DNA of 64,000 bases, taken from NCBI RefSeq assembly GCF_041860085.1, contig NZ_CP124747.1, positions 2,728,001-2,792,000 of the forward strand, in the 5' to 3' direction. The position numbers and the translations under genes were made by a program. Below the pieces are notes generated by a model. The model was not told where the DNA came from and did no database searches. It saw nothing but the letters and a program-made list of their open reading frames with translations. Of the stretch, positions 49,608 to 59,601 are shown piece after piece. This DNA is from Schlesneria sp. DSM 10557. Its GTDB lineage: Bacteria; Planctomycetota; Planctomycetia; Planctomycetales; Planctomycetaceae. Position 1 is the first letter of the stretch. Each line of letters starts with the position of its first letter.

Positions 49608-50963
49608 TCAGGGAACGAGGCTGTTCAGATATTCTTCCAGGTTTGTAAATCCGTCAGAATCGCGATCCTGATTCCGATCTTCGGGATCGTCCGGATTCAA
49701 TCCTGAGGCCACCTCCCACTTGTCAGACATCCCATCACCGTCACGATCCTGGGGTGGCGATTTGCTCTTCAAAAGGGGCCAACCTCCGACATCGGCCTGA
49801 GAATCGATCAGGCGGTTGGTCCGGTCGGTGACTCCCTGGATGAGTCTGAGATCCGCGGCATCGCGCGACTTTGAAGCTCCTGCCATGCTGAGGACTCGGG
49901 CATAAGCTTCAGTAGCGGTGTCGGTCAACGGCTTGGCAGTTCCCACGTCGAATTCGGAGTCGACGCGAACTTGTTCAACTGTCAGCGGGAGGTAGTTTCC
50001 GGTTTTCCAGCGGCCAAAGTCGACCGCTCGCCAGTTATCCGCCGTGAATTCCTCGTTGTTCTCGAATAGGTTTCCCCACAAATACGCCTTGAGGGCTCCT
50101 TTATTTTCTGACTTGGTCGCCAGGGGGTGATTCCCTTTGGGCGTATCAGGTCCTGGCCGATAGTAATTATTGATGATATTGATCTGACAGTTCCCCAGGT
50201 TCGTCGCCCCGGACAAGTTGTAGATGACGTTATTACGAAAGTCGGCAATCGCACTGGGATCCGTCCGTGGGCTTCCTCCAAGCGTCGGATGCCGTTCACG
50301 ACTGCTGGCGAACAGGTTGTGGTGGAGGGAAATCCCCGCAGTCAGATCACGGAACGAAGCCAGCATCGCGTGAGCCCCTTTTTCGTGCAGGCTGTGATGA
50401 AGCGCCTCGGCATAGATGGACCATTGCAACGTGAAGTTCCCGCCACGTCTGAGATCATGATTCCCATCGATGCCCCATGACGCTGTAACGTGATCGAAGA
50501 TGATGTGATCGACATCGTTTGTCAGAATTCCATCGATGCCCGATTTCGGAGGCTTGTTTTCATCCCCCAGGCGGAACCGCATGTAGCGCACGATTACGTG
50601 CGAGGCCTCCACAATTTTGAACGTCTGGTCCTTGAGACAGATCCCGTCCCCGGGTGCCGATTGCCCGGCCAGCGTCAGATAGGACGATTTCACAACGAGC
50701 GGCGACTTTAATTCGATTGTCCCCGAGACATCAAAGACGATCGTTCTCGGACCTTTCGCCGAGTTCACCCCTTCCCGCAACGATCCCGGGCCGTTGTCGT
50801 TGAGCGTGGTCACGTGGTAGACGTCACCGCCCCGCCCTCCTTTTGCAAACCGGCCATAGCCCTCGGCACCGGGAAATGCGATTTGACGGAATTCCTCGGC
50901 CGTGACCGTGCCGCACAGAATGAAAACCGCACAAGCCACCCGCACAGTGAAACCGTAAAACAT
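49608..50963 (-). CDS. Pectate lyase-like secreted protein
   Basis: 451 residues. A signal peptide (to about TVTAEE) precedes a right-handed beta-helix protein resembling polysaccharide lyase family 1: FPGAEGYGRFAKGGRGGDVY, TIVFDVSGTIEL, LAGQSAPGDGICLKD, IVRYMRFRLGD and IIFDHVTASWGIDG. The C-terminus (DRDGDGMSDKWE, then DRDSDGFTNLEEYLNSL) is a calcium-binding type repeat similar to thrombospondin-3 or EF-hand-like anchors. GGAG lies five bases before ATG 50963. It probably degrades acidic polysaccharide outside the cell. Confidence 0.88.
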   Translation of the reverse strand: MFYGFTVRVACAVFILCGTVTAEEFRQIAFPGAEGYGRFAKGGRGGDVYHVTTLNDNGPGSLREGVNSAKGPRTIVFDVSGTIELKSPLVVKSSYLTLAGQSAPGDGICLKDQTFKIVEASHVIVRYMRFRLGDENKPPKSGIDGILTNDVDHIIFDHVTASWGIDGNHDLRRGGNFTLQWSIYAEALHHSLHEKGAHAMLASFRDLTAGISLHHNLFASSRERHPTLGGSPRTDPSAIADFRNNVIYNLSGATNLGNCQINIINNYYRPGPDTPKGNHPLATKSENKGALKAYLWGNLFENNEEFTADNWRAVDFGRWKTGNYLPLTVEQVRVDSEFDVGTAKPLTDTATEAYARVLSMAGASKSRDAADLRLIQGVTDRTNRLIDSQADVGGWPLLKSKSPPQDRDGDGMSDKWEVASGLNPDDPEDRNQDRDSDGFTNLEEYLNSLVP

Positions 50964-51518
50964 GATGACTCCGTTCGTTCGGAAATATCTCTCACGATCA
51001 ACTACCGAAGAAGTTCTTCAAACCTTTCACGCTCATCTAACACTCGCTCGCTGTAGAATTTAACATCCTCGTTACCGAGTTGCTCGGCAACAGAACAGGC
51101 TTTGCTTTCACTCCTGTACGTGAACCGACCCCATCCCTCATTTCCCAGTCTGCCGCTCTCCCGCATCCCATCGCTGGGAAAGTCACTGCCGGCAGGTCCG
51201 TTCAAAGAGAGGGAAGCGACACCGTCCACATTCCTCTCTCCGTCACTCCCCGCCCGGGATACTTCCCCGAAACATTGCCCCTTACGCGATCATCATGGAT
51301 GCAGACCGTTCACGCGCGAAACTCGAAATCACGAGTTCGCGGGACATATCGTCATCCCGCTTTCCTGCTCTACAAGCAGAGCATCTCATCACGCGGGGAG
51401 AAGGGATTCCCTGCTCAGTCCTCATGAGAAATCAGGGGCACCTGTTCCGGCACGGAAAATGCAAATCGGACGGACAGAACGAAAGGCAGTTCTCTCTCTT
51501 CTTACGAACGGACACGTT
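50964..51518. other. Divergent gap before SDR gene
   Basis: 555 bp. A 75-codon minus-strand frame (51002-51229) ending in SERVLDERERFEELLR has a protein-like tail and could be a small gene or remnant just upstream of the lyase, but I recognise no family. The SDR frame is open back to 51102, yet this part is Ser/Arg/Pro-rich and not convincing. Confidence 0.3.
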
Positions 51519-52559
51519 ATGAATCTCCCCACCAAATGCCTGGTCGGTGCTGCAACTGCCATGGGAGGCTACCTGCTTGGCAAGGAACTGATCCGGCGAA
51601 CGCGTCGGTTTCCGTTTCGAGAAAAAGTCGCCGTGATCATGGGGGGCTCACGTGGATTGGGGTTGGAAATTGCCCGTCTCCTTGTCCAGCAAGGGTGTCG
51701 CGTTGCCATCTGTGCTCGGACCGAAGCCGATCTGGAAACCGCCCGGAAAGAATTGAGTAGCGCAGCCCGATTCGTCATCACCTGCGTTTGCGATGTACGC
51801 AGTACACCAGATGTCGAGCGTGCGATCGCCGAGGTCGCAGGGGCATGGAACCGCATTGACTTGCTCTTCAATGTCGCCGGTCTCATGCAGGTCGGTCCGC
51901 TGGAGTCGATGACCTCCGACGACTTTCAAGAAGCGATGAACATCAACCTCTGGGGTCCGTACCGCTCGATTTCCGCCGCTCTCCCCCACATGCGAAAGCA
52001 GAAATTCGGGCGGATTGTGAATATTGCTTCCATCGGAGGGATTCAGGCAATTCCCCACATGGCCCCCTACAGCACCAGCAAACATGCACTCGTCGGACTC
52101 TCGCATGCTCTCCGGACTGAACTGGCGCAAGAGGGAATTCTTGTGACCACGGCCTGCCCCACCATCATGAGAACGGGCAGTCCGCGAAACGCCACCTTCA
52201 AAGGCCGCCACCGCGATGAATACACCTGGTTCGACATCGGTGCTTCGATCCCCTGGCTGTCACTGGAATCCCGCAGCGCCGCCCGACAGATCGTCCGCGC
52301 CTGCTGGAATGGTGACGGAGAAGTCGACATCTGTAACTTCCTCAATCCCGCAACTCTCGCGGTCCGCTGGGCACCCCGCTTGACGGCCGAGGCCATGTCT
52401 GTTGCGAACCGACTGCTTCCCCCCATGGGAGGCATCCAGACCCAGTCCGCCTACGGTTACGAAAGTGAATCTCCGGTTGCTCCCTCCTGGCTGACTCGAA
52501 ACGGAGACCTGGCTGCAGAGAGAAACAACCAGATGCGCCCCCGGCCCGAACCGGCGTGA
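51519..52559 (+). CDS. Short-chain dehydrogenase/reductase with N-terminal anchor
   Basis: 346 residues from ATG 51519. A short hydrophobic segment (CLVGAATAMGGYLLG) precedes the SDR fold: cofactor loop VIMGGSRGLGLEIA (GGSRGLG instead of the usual TGxxxGxG), ARTEADLE after the second strand suggesting NADP preference, NVAG, catalytic Ser in VNIASIGG and YSTSK with the active Tyr and Lys. A C-terminal extension of about 60 residues follows. Substrate unknown. The start is chosen because upstream residues lack SDR or signal features; only a weak GGA lies before it. Confidence 0.85.
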   Translation: MNLPTKCLVGAATAMGGYLLGKELIRRTRRFPFREKVAVIMGGSRGLGLEIARLLVQQGCRVAICARTEADLETARKELSSAARFVITCVCDVRSTPDVERAIAEVAGAWNRIDLLFNVAGLMQVGPLESMTSDDFQEAMNINLWGPYRSISAALPHMRKQKFGRIVNIASIGGIQAIPHMAPYSTSKHALVGLSHALRTELAQEGILVTTACPTIMRTGSPRNATFKGRHRDEYTWFDIGASIPWLSLESRSAARQIVRACWNGDGEVDICNFLNPATLAVRWAPRLTAEAMSVANRLLPPMGGIQTQSAYGYESESPVAPSWLTRNGDLAAERNNQMRPRPEPA

Positions 52560-52626
52560 CCTCGCTCGTGAACTCTCGACCATCGACTGGATCCGGATAC
52601 ACTGGTAGCGGGAGCACACTAGTTCG

Positions 52627-53400
52627 ATGAAGATCGCCACCTACAACGTGAATGGGGTCAACGGACGACTTCCGGTCTTGCTCCGCTGGCTGGAAGAGTC
52701 TCAGCCGGACTGCGTCTGCCTGCAGGAACTCAAAGCCCCGCAGGAAAAGTTCCCAGCCGCGGCACTTGAAAAGGCTGGCTATGCCTCTGTATGGCTGGGT
52801 CAGAAACAATGGAACGGGGTGGCAATCCTGACTCGCGGCTCCACCCCGGAGTTGACGCGTTCAGGACTTCCCGGCGACCCTGACGATTCTCAGAGCCGTT
52901 ATGTTGAAGCCGCCTACAACGGGATCCTCATCGGCTGTCTTTACCTCCCCAATGGCAACCCGGCTCCGGGACCGAAGTTCGACTACAAGCTGGCATGGTT
53001 CAACCGCTTGATCGAGTATTCCAAATCGCTGATCCGGCAGAAAATTCCCGTCGTGCTCGCCGGTGACTATAATGTCATCCCCACAGAGCTTGACGCCCGT
53101 AAGCCAGAGAACTGGGTTCGTGACGCTCTATTTTTCCCCGAGTCCCGGGCGTCATATCAACTGTTGCTGCAGCAGGGCTGGACCGATGCGCTGAGGCATC
53201 TGCATCCGACGGAGGGGATGTATACGTTCTGGGATTATTCTCGGAGTTCCTACGAACGCGATGCCGGGATTCGAATCGATCATTTTCTGTTGAGTCCGCA
53301 GGTGGCGGGGCAATTGACTGATGCCCAAGTCGACCGGCATGTCCGCGGATGGGAAAAATCGAGTGACCATGCCCCTGTCTGGATCGAACTGCAAGACTAA
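52627..53400 (+). CDS. xthA: Exodeoxyribonuclease III
   Basis: 257 residues, usual length. Active-site motifs of the exonuclease-endonuclease-phosphatase fold are present: IATYNVNGVNGR, CLQELKAP with catalytic Glu34, AGDYNVIP (Asp/Asn pair), RIDHFLLSP and the C-terminal SDHAPVWIEL (Asp-His). It cleaves DNA at abasic sites and trims 3' ends in base-excision repair. It precedes lhr by about 200 bp, forming a repair-gene group with lhr and nei. Confidence 0.95.
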   Translation: MKIATYNVNGVNGRLPVLLRWLEESQPDCVCLQELKAPQEKFPAAALEKAGYASVWLGQKQWNGVAILTRGSTPELTRSGLPGDPDDSQSRYVEAAYNGILIGCLYLPNGNPAPGPKFDYKLAWFNRLIEYSKSLIRQKIPVVLAGDYNVIPTELDARKPENWVRDALFFPESRASYQLLLQQGWTDALRHLHPTEGMYTFWDYSRSSYERDAGIRIDHFLLSPQVAGQLTDAQVDRHVRGWEKSSDHAPVWIELQD

Positions 53401-53595
53401 GCCACGAGATCACCACATGCTTGTTCCCCTCACCTTGTTAATCTCCACGCATTTCGACGGTTGATCTTTGCGACAGCTGTTTCGCAGCGAAAGCGTCAGC
53501 GAGCAGACAGAATCAAGGTACCACGTGGCTCCCATGGCAATGCTGGCCTGCGGAGAGTTTGATCGAAATCTCAGGAATCCAGTGACTCGAAAGCT

Positions 53596-56500
53596 ATGCC
53601 ACGCCGATCCACACATCTCGATCCTCTCTCCGCGTTTCACCCGCTCGTGAAAGAGTGGTTTCTGCAGAGTTTCCCCGAACCGACGGAAGCGCAGAACCGC
53701 GCCTGGAAAGAAATCGACCAGGGCGAGCACACCCTGCTGCTGGCCCCGACCGGTTCGGGAAAGACGCTTGCCGCGTTCCTCGTGGCGATTAATCGGATCA
53801 TGTTCGGAACACGCCCGGATGGGTCACCCACCGGCGTACGCGTCCTGTATATCTCGCCCTTGAAAGCGCTGGGAGTTGACGTCGAGCGAAACCTCCGGGC
53901 GCCCATTGCCGGAGTCCGCGCGGTGGCCGAGCGGCATGGAGCGGTCCACTCCGTCCCGACCGTCGGCGTCCGCAGCGGTGACACCCCAACTGCCGAACGG
54001 ACGAAGCTGGCGAAGCATCCCCCTGACATTCTGATTACCACGCCCGAGTCCCTTTACCTGCTCCTGACCTCTCGCTCACGCGACATTCTCGCCACGGTCG
54101 AAACGATTATCGTCGACGAAATTCACGCTCTCGTCGGCAGCAAACGAGGTGCGCATCTCGCCACGTCACTCGAACGGCTCGAGAACTTGCGGCGCCGAGA
54201 GGATCCCAGTCGTCCCCCCGTGCAGCGAATCGGACTTTCCGCCACCCAGCGACCCCTGGATGAGGTGGCGCGGTTCCTGGGCGGAGCAGAAATCCAGGCG
54301 GAAAGTGATGACGTCGTCCCTCGCAAGGTGAGCATTGTCGAGGCGGGCCGCACACGCCAATTGCGACTGCGGATCGAAGTCCCCGTCGAAGATATGACGA
54401 AATTGGGTGTCGAAGAAGAACAGTTCTCGGGCCCCGCAGCGGGCGGCCCCGTGAGAACATCCATCTGGCCTTCCATTCATCCGCGACTGGTCGAACTGAT
54501 CCGACAACATCGCAGCACCATGATTTTCGTCAACAGCCGACGTCTGGCAGAACGGCTTGCCGGCGCGATCAACGAACTCGCCGAAGAAGAGATCGCGCTG
54601 GCCCATCATGGCTCGATCGCCAAAGACATCCGACTTTCGACCGAAGATCGGCTGAAACTCGGAACCCTGCCCGCCATCATCGCAACCTCGTCCCTCGAGT
54701 TAGGAATCGATATGGGTGCCGTTGATCTGGTGATCCAGATCGAGGCTCCCCCGTCCATTGCGTCGGGCATTCAGCGCATCGGCCGCGCAGGACATCAGGT
54801 TGGGACTCCTTCGACAGGGGTCATTTTCCCCAAGTACCGTGGCGACCTGTTAGCCTGTAGTGCTGCCGCCGAACGGATGATGCGCGGTGAGGTCGAAGAG
54901 ACCTTCTATCCCCGCAATCCCCTGGATGTCCTCGCACAGCAGATCGTCGCCATGGTCGCGCTCGAATCCGTCGATGTGCAGACCGTCTATGACACCATGC
55001 GACGCGCGGCCCCTTATGCGCAACTCCCTCGTTCCAGCTTCGAAGGAGTACTCGACCTTCTTTCCGGCCGATACCCTTCGCATGAATTTGCAGAGCTGAG
55101 ACCCCGCGTCAACTGGGACCGGCTGGGTGGTATCGTCTCCCCCCGTAAAGGAACTCAGCGTCTGGCGATCCTGAATGCAGGAACGATCCCCGATCGCGGG
55201 ACGTACGGAGTTTTCCTCGCCGGTTCTGATGGCCACAACAGCCGGGTCGGAGAACTCGACGAAGAGATGGTCTTCGAGACACGTCCGGGCGACATTTTCC
55301 TGCTGGGGGCGTCCTCATGGCGTGTGCTCGAAATCACCAAGGATCAGGTGCTCGTCGTCCCCGCCCCCGGTGAAGCGGGTAAGATGCCGTTCTGGCGCGG
55401 CGACGGCCCCGGCCGCCCGGTGGAGTTCGGCAAGGCCATCGGCTCTCTCTCACGACGACTCGTCCGCATGGACCGCGACGAAGCACAGAAAGCACTAACG
55501 ACCGAGCATTCCCTCGACGAACGCGCCGCCACGAACCTGCTGACCTATCTGCACGATCAGGCGGCCGCAACCGAAGAGCTGCCAACGGATAAAACGATCA
55601 TCATCGAATGCTTTGTCGATGAAGTCGGTGACTGGCGGATCTGCATTCTGTCCCCGTTTGGAAGCCGCGTGCATGCTCCGTGGGCGATGGCCGTCGCCGC
55701 GCGACTGCGCAGCGAAACAACTGGCGAAGTGGACATGATGTGGACCGATGACGGCATTGTGTTCCGTCTCCCCGAAGCAGACGAGCCACCTCCCGTGGAA
55801 CTGTTTCTGCCCGCGTCCAGCGAAATCGAAGACGAGATCGTCGGACAGGTCGGTTCGACGGCGCTCTTCGCTGCCCGGTTCCGTGAGAACGCCGCTCGTG
55901 CATTGCTGCTCCCGCGCCGGCAACCCGGCAAGCGAACTCCGCTCTGGCTGCAGCGACGCAAAGCGGCCGACCTGCTCTCGGTCGCGTCCCGTTATTCGCA
56001 GTTCCCCATCCTGCTCGAATCCTACCGCGAATGCCTGAGGGACGTCTTCGACATCAAAGGTCTGCGGAGTATTCTTCAGGAAGTCGAAAAGCGTTCGATT
56101 CGCGTCAAACAGGTGATCTCCAGCAGCGCCTCTCCGTTTGCCTCGTCGCTCATGTTCAACTACGTGAGCAACTTTCTTTATGACGGCGACGCACCACTCG
56201 CCGAACGTCGTGCCGCGACGCTGGCACTGGATCAGGCGCAACTCCGCGAACTGCTTGGAACCGCAGAGCTGCGTGAACTGCTTGATGCGAACGTCATCAG
56301 CCAACTGGCCCTGGAACTCCAACTGCTTGAGCGAGCCTATCCGGTTTCTGATGCCGACGGACTGCACGAAATGCTGCTGTTGCTCGGAGACCTCAGTCGT
56401 GACGAATTGCTCGCCCGGCTCGGGTTGCCGCGAGAACAGGGCGTGGACGTGCTGGAAAAATGGCTCACACAACTGACTGACGAGCGGCGTATCCTTGAGT

Positions 56501-58104
56501 GCCGGGTCGCGGGCGAACTACGGTTCATCGCCGCGGAAGACGCGGGCCGATACCGTGATGCGATTGGCATCGCGGTGCCACGCGGTTTGCCTGCCGTCTT
56601 TTTGCAGCCAGTGGAGAATGCTCTCGTCGACCTGATCGGACGGTTCGCCCGCCGGCATCCCCCCTTCCCGCTGGAACAGGTTGCCGCGCGGTTCGGCCTG
56701 GCTCCGGCGACGGCCACGATGGCACTGAAGGAACTGGCCGCCACAGGGCGACTTCTCGAGGGAGAATTTCTGCCGGGGGGACGCGAACGGGAATGGTGTG
56801 ATGCCGAGGTGCTGCGTCAGCTCAAGCGTCGCTCACTGGCACGACTGCGTGAACAGGTTGAACCGGTCGAACAAGCGGCACTCGCTCGTTTTCTGGTGAA
56901 CTGGCAGGGGGTTTCTCAGCCCCGTCGCGGACTCGACAGCCTGCTTGATGTCATCGAACAGTTGCAGGGGGTGGCACTTCCTGCTTCTGACTGGGAACGC
57001 CTGATTCTCCCCGCCCGCATCAGCGATTTTCGCCCCAGCGACCTGGATGAACTCTGTTCGTCGGGTGAAGTTTTGTGGCAGGGTGCCGGGGCACTGGGAC
57101 CTGACGACGGCCGAGTCGCGTTCTATCTCGTCGATCATTTCGCTCGACTGGCCCCGCCCATCCTCCCGACCGAGGGAGACCTCGAAGAGAAAATTCGCGC
57201 CTCACTGTCGCGCCGGAACGCCGTCTTCTTCGACGAACTCGCCCGCGAGATCGGGGGCTTCAAGAATGAAATCATCGACGCACTCTGGCATATGGTCTGG
57301 ACAGGCGAAGTCACCAATGACACGCTCATTCCTCTTCGCTCTTTACGACATCAGAAACAGACGGTCCACAAGTCGACACGCCACAAACGAGGCTTCCGGT
57401 CGCGCCGGATAGCGGTCCAACCCGGAACGGAAGGACGCTGGTCCCTGTTAAACGGAGCCGTTCGGGAGACATCGTCACCTACCGAGCATCAGACGGCGGT
57501 GGCCACGCAGTTAATCGAGCGCTACGGCGTGGTGACGCGAGAAATGGTCGCGTCTGAAGGAATTGAAGGGGGCTTTTCACGAATCTACCCCGTCTTCAAA
57601 GAAATGGAAGAAATCGGACGGATTCGCCGGGGCTACTTCGTCTCCGGTTTAGGAGCGGCCCAGTTTGCAGCCCCGGGGGCGGACGACCGCCTGCGCGAGC
57701 AAACGACAACCGACGACCCGGCCCACGAAGTGAAGGCCATCGCGCTGGCAGCAACCGATCCCGCCAATCCGTACGGAGCCGCCCTGCACTGGCCAGACAG
57801 AGCCGATGAGGCACGTCCGGCGCGGACAGCGGGTGCACGTGTTATCCTCTGGAACGGTTCGCTGATCGGCTACTTGAACAAATCAAGCGAGCAGCTCCTG
57901 ACGTTCCTCCCTGCCGAAGAACCACAGCGGACGAAGGCGCAGACGGCTTTGATCGAACTCTTACGGAGTCTGACAACCGACAATAAGCCGCTTTTCCTGA
58001 ACCTGATCGATCGGCTGGCTCCAGAGTCAGCCGCGATTGCAAAACCCCTTCAGGCCGCCGGGTTCGTCTCGACCAGTCGCGGATTCCTGCACCAACGCCG
58101 CTAG
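53596..58104 (+). CDS. lhr: Lhr-family ATP-dependent DNA helicase
   Basis: 1502 residues, the full-length Lhr type (core plus large C-terminal region). Motifs: Q-like FPEPTEAQNRAW, Walker A LLAPTGSGKT (about 48-57), DEIH box IIVDEIHALVG (about 172), motif III LSATQRP, IATSSLELGIDMG and motif VI IQRIGRAGHQVG. Winged-helix and beta-barrel parts follow, then the Lhr-CTD (QLLERYGVVTREM-like segment, ending FVSTSRGFLHQRR). Lhr is a 3'-5' ssDNA-dependent translocase with a uracil-glycosylase-like role reported for its C-terminal half in some bacteria. The stop is 15 bp from nei, with TAAGGAG between, so they are probably co-transcribed. Confidence 0.95.
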   Translation: MPRRSTHLDPLSAFHPLVKEWFLQSFPEPTEAQNRAWKEIDQGEHTLLLAPTGSGKTLAAFLVAINRIMFGTRPDGSPTGVRVLYISPLKALGVDVERNLRAPIAGVRAVAERHGAVHSVPTVGVRSGDTPTAERTKLAKHPPDILITTPESLYLLLTSRSRDILATVETIIVDEIHALVGSKRGAHLATSLERLENLRRREDPSRPPVQRIGLSATQRPLDEVARFLGGAEIQAESDDVVPRKVSIVEAGRTRQLRLRIEVPVEDMTKLGVEEEQFSGPAAGGPVRTSIWPSIHPRLVELIRQHRSTMIFVNSRRLAERLAGAINELAEEEIALAHHGSIAKDIRLSTEDRLKLGTLPAIIATSSLELGIDMGAVDLVIQIEAPPSIASGIQRIGRAGHQVGTPSTGVIFPKYRGDLLACSAAAERMMRGEVEETFYPRNPLDVLAQQIVAMVALESVDVQTVYDTMRRAAPYAQLPRSSFEGVLDLLSGRYPSHEFAELRPRVNWDRLGGIVSPRKGTQRLAILNAGTIPDRGTYGVFLAGSDGHNSRVGELDEEMVFETRPGDIFLLGASSWRVLEITKDQVLVVPAPGEAGKMPFWRGDGPGRPVEFGKAIGSLSRRLVRMDRDEAQKALTTEHSLDERAATNLLTYLHDQAAATEELPTDKTIIIECFVDEVGDWRICILSPFGSRVHAPWAMAVAARLRSETTGEVDMMWTDDGIVFRLPEADEPPPVELFLPASSEIEDEIVGQVGSTALFAARFRENAARALLLPRRQPGKRTPLWLQRRKAADLLSVASRYSQFPILLESYRECLRDVFDIKGLRSILQEVEKRSIRVKQVISSSASPFASSLMFNYVSNFLYDGDAPLAERRAATLALDQAQLRELLGTAELRELLDANVISQLALELQLLERAYPVSDADGLHEMLLLLGDLSRDELLARLGLPREQGVDVLEKWLTQLTDERRILECRVAGELRFIAAEDAGRYRDAIGIAVPRGLPAVFLQPVENALVDLIGRFARRHPPFPLEQVAARFGLAPATATMALKELAATGRLLEGEFLPGGREREWCDAEVLRQLKRRSLARLREQVEPVEQAALARFLVNWQGVSQPRRGLDSLLDVIEQLQGVALPASDWERLILPARISDFRPSDLDELCSSGEVLWQGAGALGPDDGRVAFYLVDHFARLAPPILPTEGDLEEKIRASLSRRNAVFFDELAREIGGFKNEIIDALWHMVWTGEVTNDTLIPLRSLRHQKQTVHKSTRHKRGFRSRRIAVQPGTEGRWSLLNGAVRETSSPTEHQTAVATQLIERYGVVTREMVASEGIEGGFSRIYPVFKEMEEIGRIRRGYFVSGLGAAQFAAPGADDRLREQTTTDDPAHEVKAIALAATDPANPYGAALHWPDRADEARPARTAGARVILWNGSLIGYLNKSSEQLLTFLPAEEPQRTKAQTALIELLRSLTTDNKPLFLNLIDRLAPESAAIAKPLQAAGFVSTSRGFLHQRR

Positions 58105-58119
58105 TAAGGAGTACTCGCA

Positions 58120-59010
58120 ATGCCGGAAGGAGATACCATCCACCGCGCGGCGACGCGGCTGATATCCGTGCTGAATGGTCAGACGATCAACAAAGCCGAA
58201 TCGGCATGGCTCGGCCCGCAGGCCAGCTCGCTCGACGGACATAACGTCGAGTCGATCCAGGCACGTGGCAAACACCTGCTGATGATCCTCGACGACCGTC
58301 GCGCGATCCACTCGCACATGGGCATGACCGGCTCGTGGCATATTTACCGACCGGGAGAACCATGGCAGAAGCCGGCACACCGCGCCGCGATCACACTGAA
58401 CTGTCCTGCCGTTTGCGTCGTTTGCTTCACACCCAAGCTATTGGAAATCCTTAGCGAATCAGCCCTGCGTCGTCACGACTACCTCAACCGCCTGGGCCCC
58501 GACCTGCTGGCAGGCAAACCCACCGATGAGGAAGTCCTCTCACGCTTCCGCCAGGCGAACAACGCGGCCATCGGCATGGCCGTATTGAACCAGACAATCG
58601 TCAGCGGCATCGGCAATGTCTACAAATCAGAAGTCCTCTTCAACTTGAAGATCCATCCCCTCACCCCCGCAAGTCAACTGAGCGACGAGCAACTTCTGAG
58701 CATCGTTTCCATCGCGACACAGATGATGGAACGGAATCTGGACGGTCGCCCCCGTACCACTCGCTACACGCTGGACGGCGGTCGCTATTACACCTACGGA
58801 CGAGGAGGCAAGCCCTGCTATACCTGCGGCACACCGATCCTCGTGATCCGACAGGGGGATGCTGGCAGGACGACGTATTTTTGTCCCCAGTGTCAGCCCC
58901 CTTCCCCCGTACCGACAATCGCGCCGCGGCTCGAAGACACAACACCGCGGTCCATCGAGGCCATCACAAAACAAATTGATCGAAACACCGAGGATCACAA
59001 CTTACAATAA
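58120..59010 (+). CDS. nei: Formamidopyrimidine/endonuclease VIII-type DNA glycosylase
   Basis: 296 residues. It begins MPEGDTIHRAA, where Pro2 and Glu3 form the catalytic N-terminus after Met removal. ARGKHLLM carries the conserved lysine of the beta-strand loop, TIVSGIGNVYKSEVLF the helix-two-turn-helix, and CYTCG...FCPQCQ the zinc finger with the Arg of GRTTYF. It resembles the Nei2-like branch, which in actinobacteria also sits next to lhr. It excises oxidised bases and cuts the abasic site. The last 30 residues after the finger are polar and non-conserved-looking. Confidence 0.92.
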   Translation: MPEGDTIHRAATRLISVLNGQTINKAESAWLGPQASSLDGHNVESIQARGKHLLMILDDRRAIHSHMGMTGSWHIYRPGEPWQKPAHRAAITLNCPAVCVVCFTPKLLEILSESALRRHDYLNRLGPDLLAGKPTDEEVLSRFRQANNAAIGMAVLNQTIVSGIGNVYKSEVLFNLKIHPLTPASQLSDEQLLSIVSIATQMMERNLDGRPRTTRYTLDGGRYYTYGRGGKPCYTCGTPILVIRQGDAGRTTYFCPQCQPPSPVPTIAPRLEDTTPRSIEAITKQIDRNTEDHNLQ

Positions 59011-59093
59011 AGGCGAACGGCAACTCACAGAGAATCAGCGAAGCTATCGTCACCTCTCGCAATTTCCCATCGTCCCCGAAAGGCAGGTCCGCT

Positions 59094-59297
59094 ATGTCTC
59101 CTGATGAAGAATTTGTTCGAGCCCGTCACCCAAATGCCGATCTGGTCGAAGTCAGCCTCCCGACGACAGGTCAATGCAAATGGTGCATCCACTACCATGC
59201 GGAACTTGATTCCAAGATCATGGGACAAGGGGACTCGATCGAAGAGGCCTGGGCGAATGCACGGGCGCATTGCGCGGATGATCCCGAGATCGTTTAG
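59094..59297 (+). CDS. Small protein of unknown function
   Basis: 67 residues. CKWCIHYHAELDSKIMGQGD contains a Cys-X2-Cys pair and two His residues that could bind metal, followed by SIEEAWANARAHCADDP, an amphipathic helix. Codon use and the even, charged composition look like a real gene. An AGG lies eight bases before ATG. It follows nei by 83 bp on the same strand and may be cotranscribed. No family recognised. Confidence 0.6.
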   Translation: MSPDEEFVRARHPNADLVEVSLPTTGQCKWCIHYHAELDSKIMGQGDSIEEAWANARAHCADDPEIV

Positions 59298-59397
59298 GAC
59301 GGTGCCGGTCGCGCATTCCAGTCAACTGAAATTCGGACGGACCCGGCCGGGCAGGCTCACCGACGGGATACGTGAAAAGTCTTCCTGCGTTCTCAGG

Positions 59398-59488
59398 CAG
59401 TTGAAAAATGGGAGGCCTGGCTCCGAAGTCCGCTGGGAATCATTGAGGCATGCCCTGCTCAAGGTGCCTGTCCCACTTTCTCAACAGG
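59398..59488 (-). repeat. Dispersed ~90-bp palindromic element, copy 2
   Basis: Reverse-oriented copy of the element also at 38713 and 60692. It starts CAGTTGAAAAATGGGAG and ends CCCACTTTCTCAACAG, so the outer ends are inverted repeats (CTGTTGA.AAA). The core GCTCCGAAGTCCGCTGGGAA is the complement of the core in the other copies. It lies in the 298-bp gap 59298-59595, which has no gene. Confidence 0.7.
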
Positions 59489-59601
59489 CCGTTCATACGA
59501 AGAACAGTCGGAGACGCCCCCCTCTTTTTCACCGGACGCGGCATGGAGTTTGCCGCCAGAAAGTCCCAACCTAATTCTCGTTCCCCCATCAGGCAATGAT
59601 C

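Noticed and set aside
51102-51518. 139-residue N-terminal extension of the SDR protein
   Set aside because: Low-complexity Ser/Pro/Arg composition with no targeting or domain signal; the SDR fold starts after ATG 51519.
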